From Candidatus Elarobacter sp. (GTDB lineage Bacteria > Vulcanimicrobiota > Vulcanimicrobiia > Vulcanimicrobiales > Vulcanimicrobiaceae), in contig JASLGJ010000511.1 of the NCBI GenBank assembly GCA_030150085.1, positions 1-8,225 on the forward strand: a DNA stretch of 8,225 bases, in the 5' to 3' direction. Every line of letters begins with the position of its first letter. The stretch's first letter is position 1. The notes beneath the pieces are model-generated. The model made no database searches and was not told where the DNA came from. It worked only from the letters and a program-made list of their open reading frames with translations. The position numbers were made by a program, and so were the translations under genes. Below, one piece after another: positions 7,857-8,225 of this stretch.

Positions 7857-8078
7857 GATCAGAGGGACCGGCAAATACGGCGGCCGCCGTGAAACGTGGG
7901 ACGAAACGCCGCCGCATGGACCAGCGGCCGCATGGCATAGCCTTGGAGCTATGACAACGGTGAGCCGCCTGCTTCTCCAGGCGAGAAGGAGCTCCCCTCG
8001 ATCTCCCGTTCGCAAAGTTTCCTTAACGGACACTCGGTGTTCCGCACCATGCGCGCGGTATACAATCGCTGGTCGCGC
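7857..8078 (-). other. Upstream region of the porin gene with palindrome and direct repeats
   Basis: This non-coding stretch between the upstream binding-protein gene and the porin should contain the porin promoter. It holds a perfect 14-bp palindrome at 7877-7890, a 9-bp direct repeat GCCGCATGG at 7911-7919 and 7927-7935 (16-bp period), a 6-bp hairpin at 7936-7953, and another at 7972-7988. On the minus strand TTGTCA (7957-7952) resembles a -35 box, but no -10 box lies at the right distance. On the plus strand TACAAT at 8061-8066 resembles a -10 box without a partner. No promoter can be assigned firmly. Confidence 0.4.
7877..7890. promoter_or_regulatory. Perfect 14-bp palindrome upstream of the porin
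   Basis: ACGGCGGCCGCCGT is its own reverse complement and is centred about 42 nt before the porin start codon. It could be an operator for a dimeric regulator. In the transcript it could form only a very tight hairpin. GC-rich composition raises the chance of such palindromes. Confidence 0.35.
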
Positions 8079-8225
8079 TCAGGGCTCCGTCACCGCGAAC
8101 GGCGCGCCGCGCCAGTACCCGTCGGCGTCGAAATCGACCGCGCCGGCCACCGTGTCGAAGCGCCGCCGCGCCAGCGCGCCCGCGATGGCGGTCCGGGTCG
8201 TTCCCGCGGCGCGCACGATCTGGGC
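8079..8225 (-). CDS. C-terminal fragment of a probable periplasmic amino-acid-binding protein (cut by window edge)
   Basis: A minus-strand frame runs from the right edge to a TGA at 8081-8079 and encodes 48 residues. It reads roughly AQIVRAAGTTRTAIAGALAR, then RRFDTVAGAVDFDADG, and ends RGAPFAVTEP. An amphipathic helix of R.AI..AL type, followed by FDTV.G.V.FDADG and a final strand, is the usual closing pattern of Peripla_BP_6 (LivJ/LivK-type) binding proteins. It parallels the end of the livK-like protein in this window (IGKVGFDKNGD ... LSLYEI). The remainder, including start and signal peptide, is outside the window. It ends 237 nt before the porin start on the same strand, so the porin would lie between two binding-protein genes. 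The coding frame is likely; the family assignment rests on a short tail. Confidence 0.55.
   Translation of the reverse strand, partial: AQIVRAAGTTRTAIAGALARRRFDTVAGAVDFDADGYWRGAPFAVTEP

Noticed and set aside
7821..8033. Small minus-strand open frame of 70 codons upstream of the porin
   Set aside because: It overlaps the porin start and ribosome site out of frame, lies across repeat-rich leader DNA, and resembles no known protein.
8061..8066. TACAAT as a plus-strand -10 promoter element
   Set aside because: No -35 match lies 16-18 nt upstream, and downstream plus-strand DNA is antisense to a coding frame, so there is no gene to drive within the window.

Overview
The window is uniformly GC-rich and densely coded, in the style of a bacterial chromosome. 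One protein points to lineage: an outer-membrane protein with a signal peptide, one S-layer homology (SLH) domain, a coiled coil and a C-terminal beta-barrel ending in Phe. SLH-anchored porins occur in diderm lineages such as Cyanobacteria, Deinococcota, Negativicutes, Armatimonadota and Eremiobacterota, not in typical Proteobacteria. With the high GC, this suggests a poorly cultivated diderm such as Eremiobacterota or Armatimonadota. That placement is inference and of modest confidence.

Layout. Positions 1-924 (+) hold the 3' part of a secreted poly(3-hydroxybutyrate) depolymerase-type esterase. Its catalytic Ser, Asp and His come before the oxyanion-hole motif, which is the circularly permuted alpha/beta-hydrolase order. 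A 12-bp perfect hairpin (935-963) separates it from a convergent block. Everything to the right is on the minus strand and reads right to left: the last 48 residues of an apparent periplasmic binding protein (8225-8079, cut by the window edge), the SLH porin (7842-6163), a branched-chain amino-acid-type binding protein (5960-4722), a strong intrinsic terminator (4695-4661), and then livH, livM, livG and livF (4490-978). All three liv junctions are one-base TGATG overlaps.

How the genes fit together. livK-type binding protein, LivH/LivM permeases and LivG/LivF ATPases make a complete ABC importer for branched-chain amino acids or related amides or small acids. The neighbouring porin could carry solutes across the outer membrane, so the cluster may encode passage across both membranes. 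The terminator between the binding-protein gene and livH would favour excess binding protein over permease. No regulator gene is visible. The short intergenic regions (236, 202 and 231 nt) hold several hairpins and repeats that may be regulatory. Two genes (livH and the porin) appear to start at TTG.

I see no tRNA, rRNA, CRISPR array, insertion sequence or phage gene, and no clear sign of a wholly new system. The points most worth checking are the porin's place in the transport cluster, the alternative RNA folds upstream of the binding-protein gene and of livH, and the truncated binding protein at the right edge.
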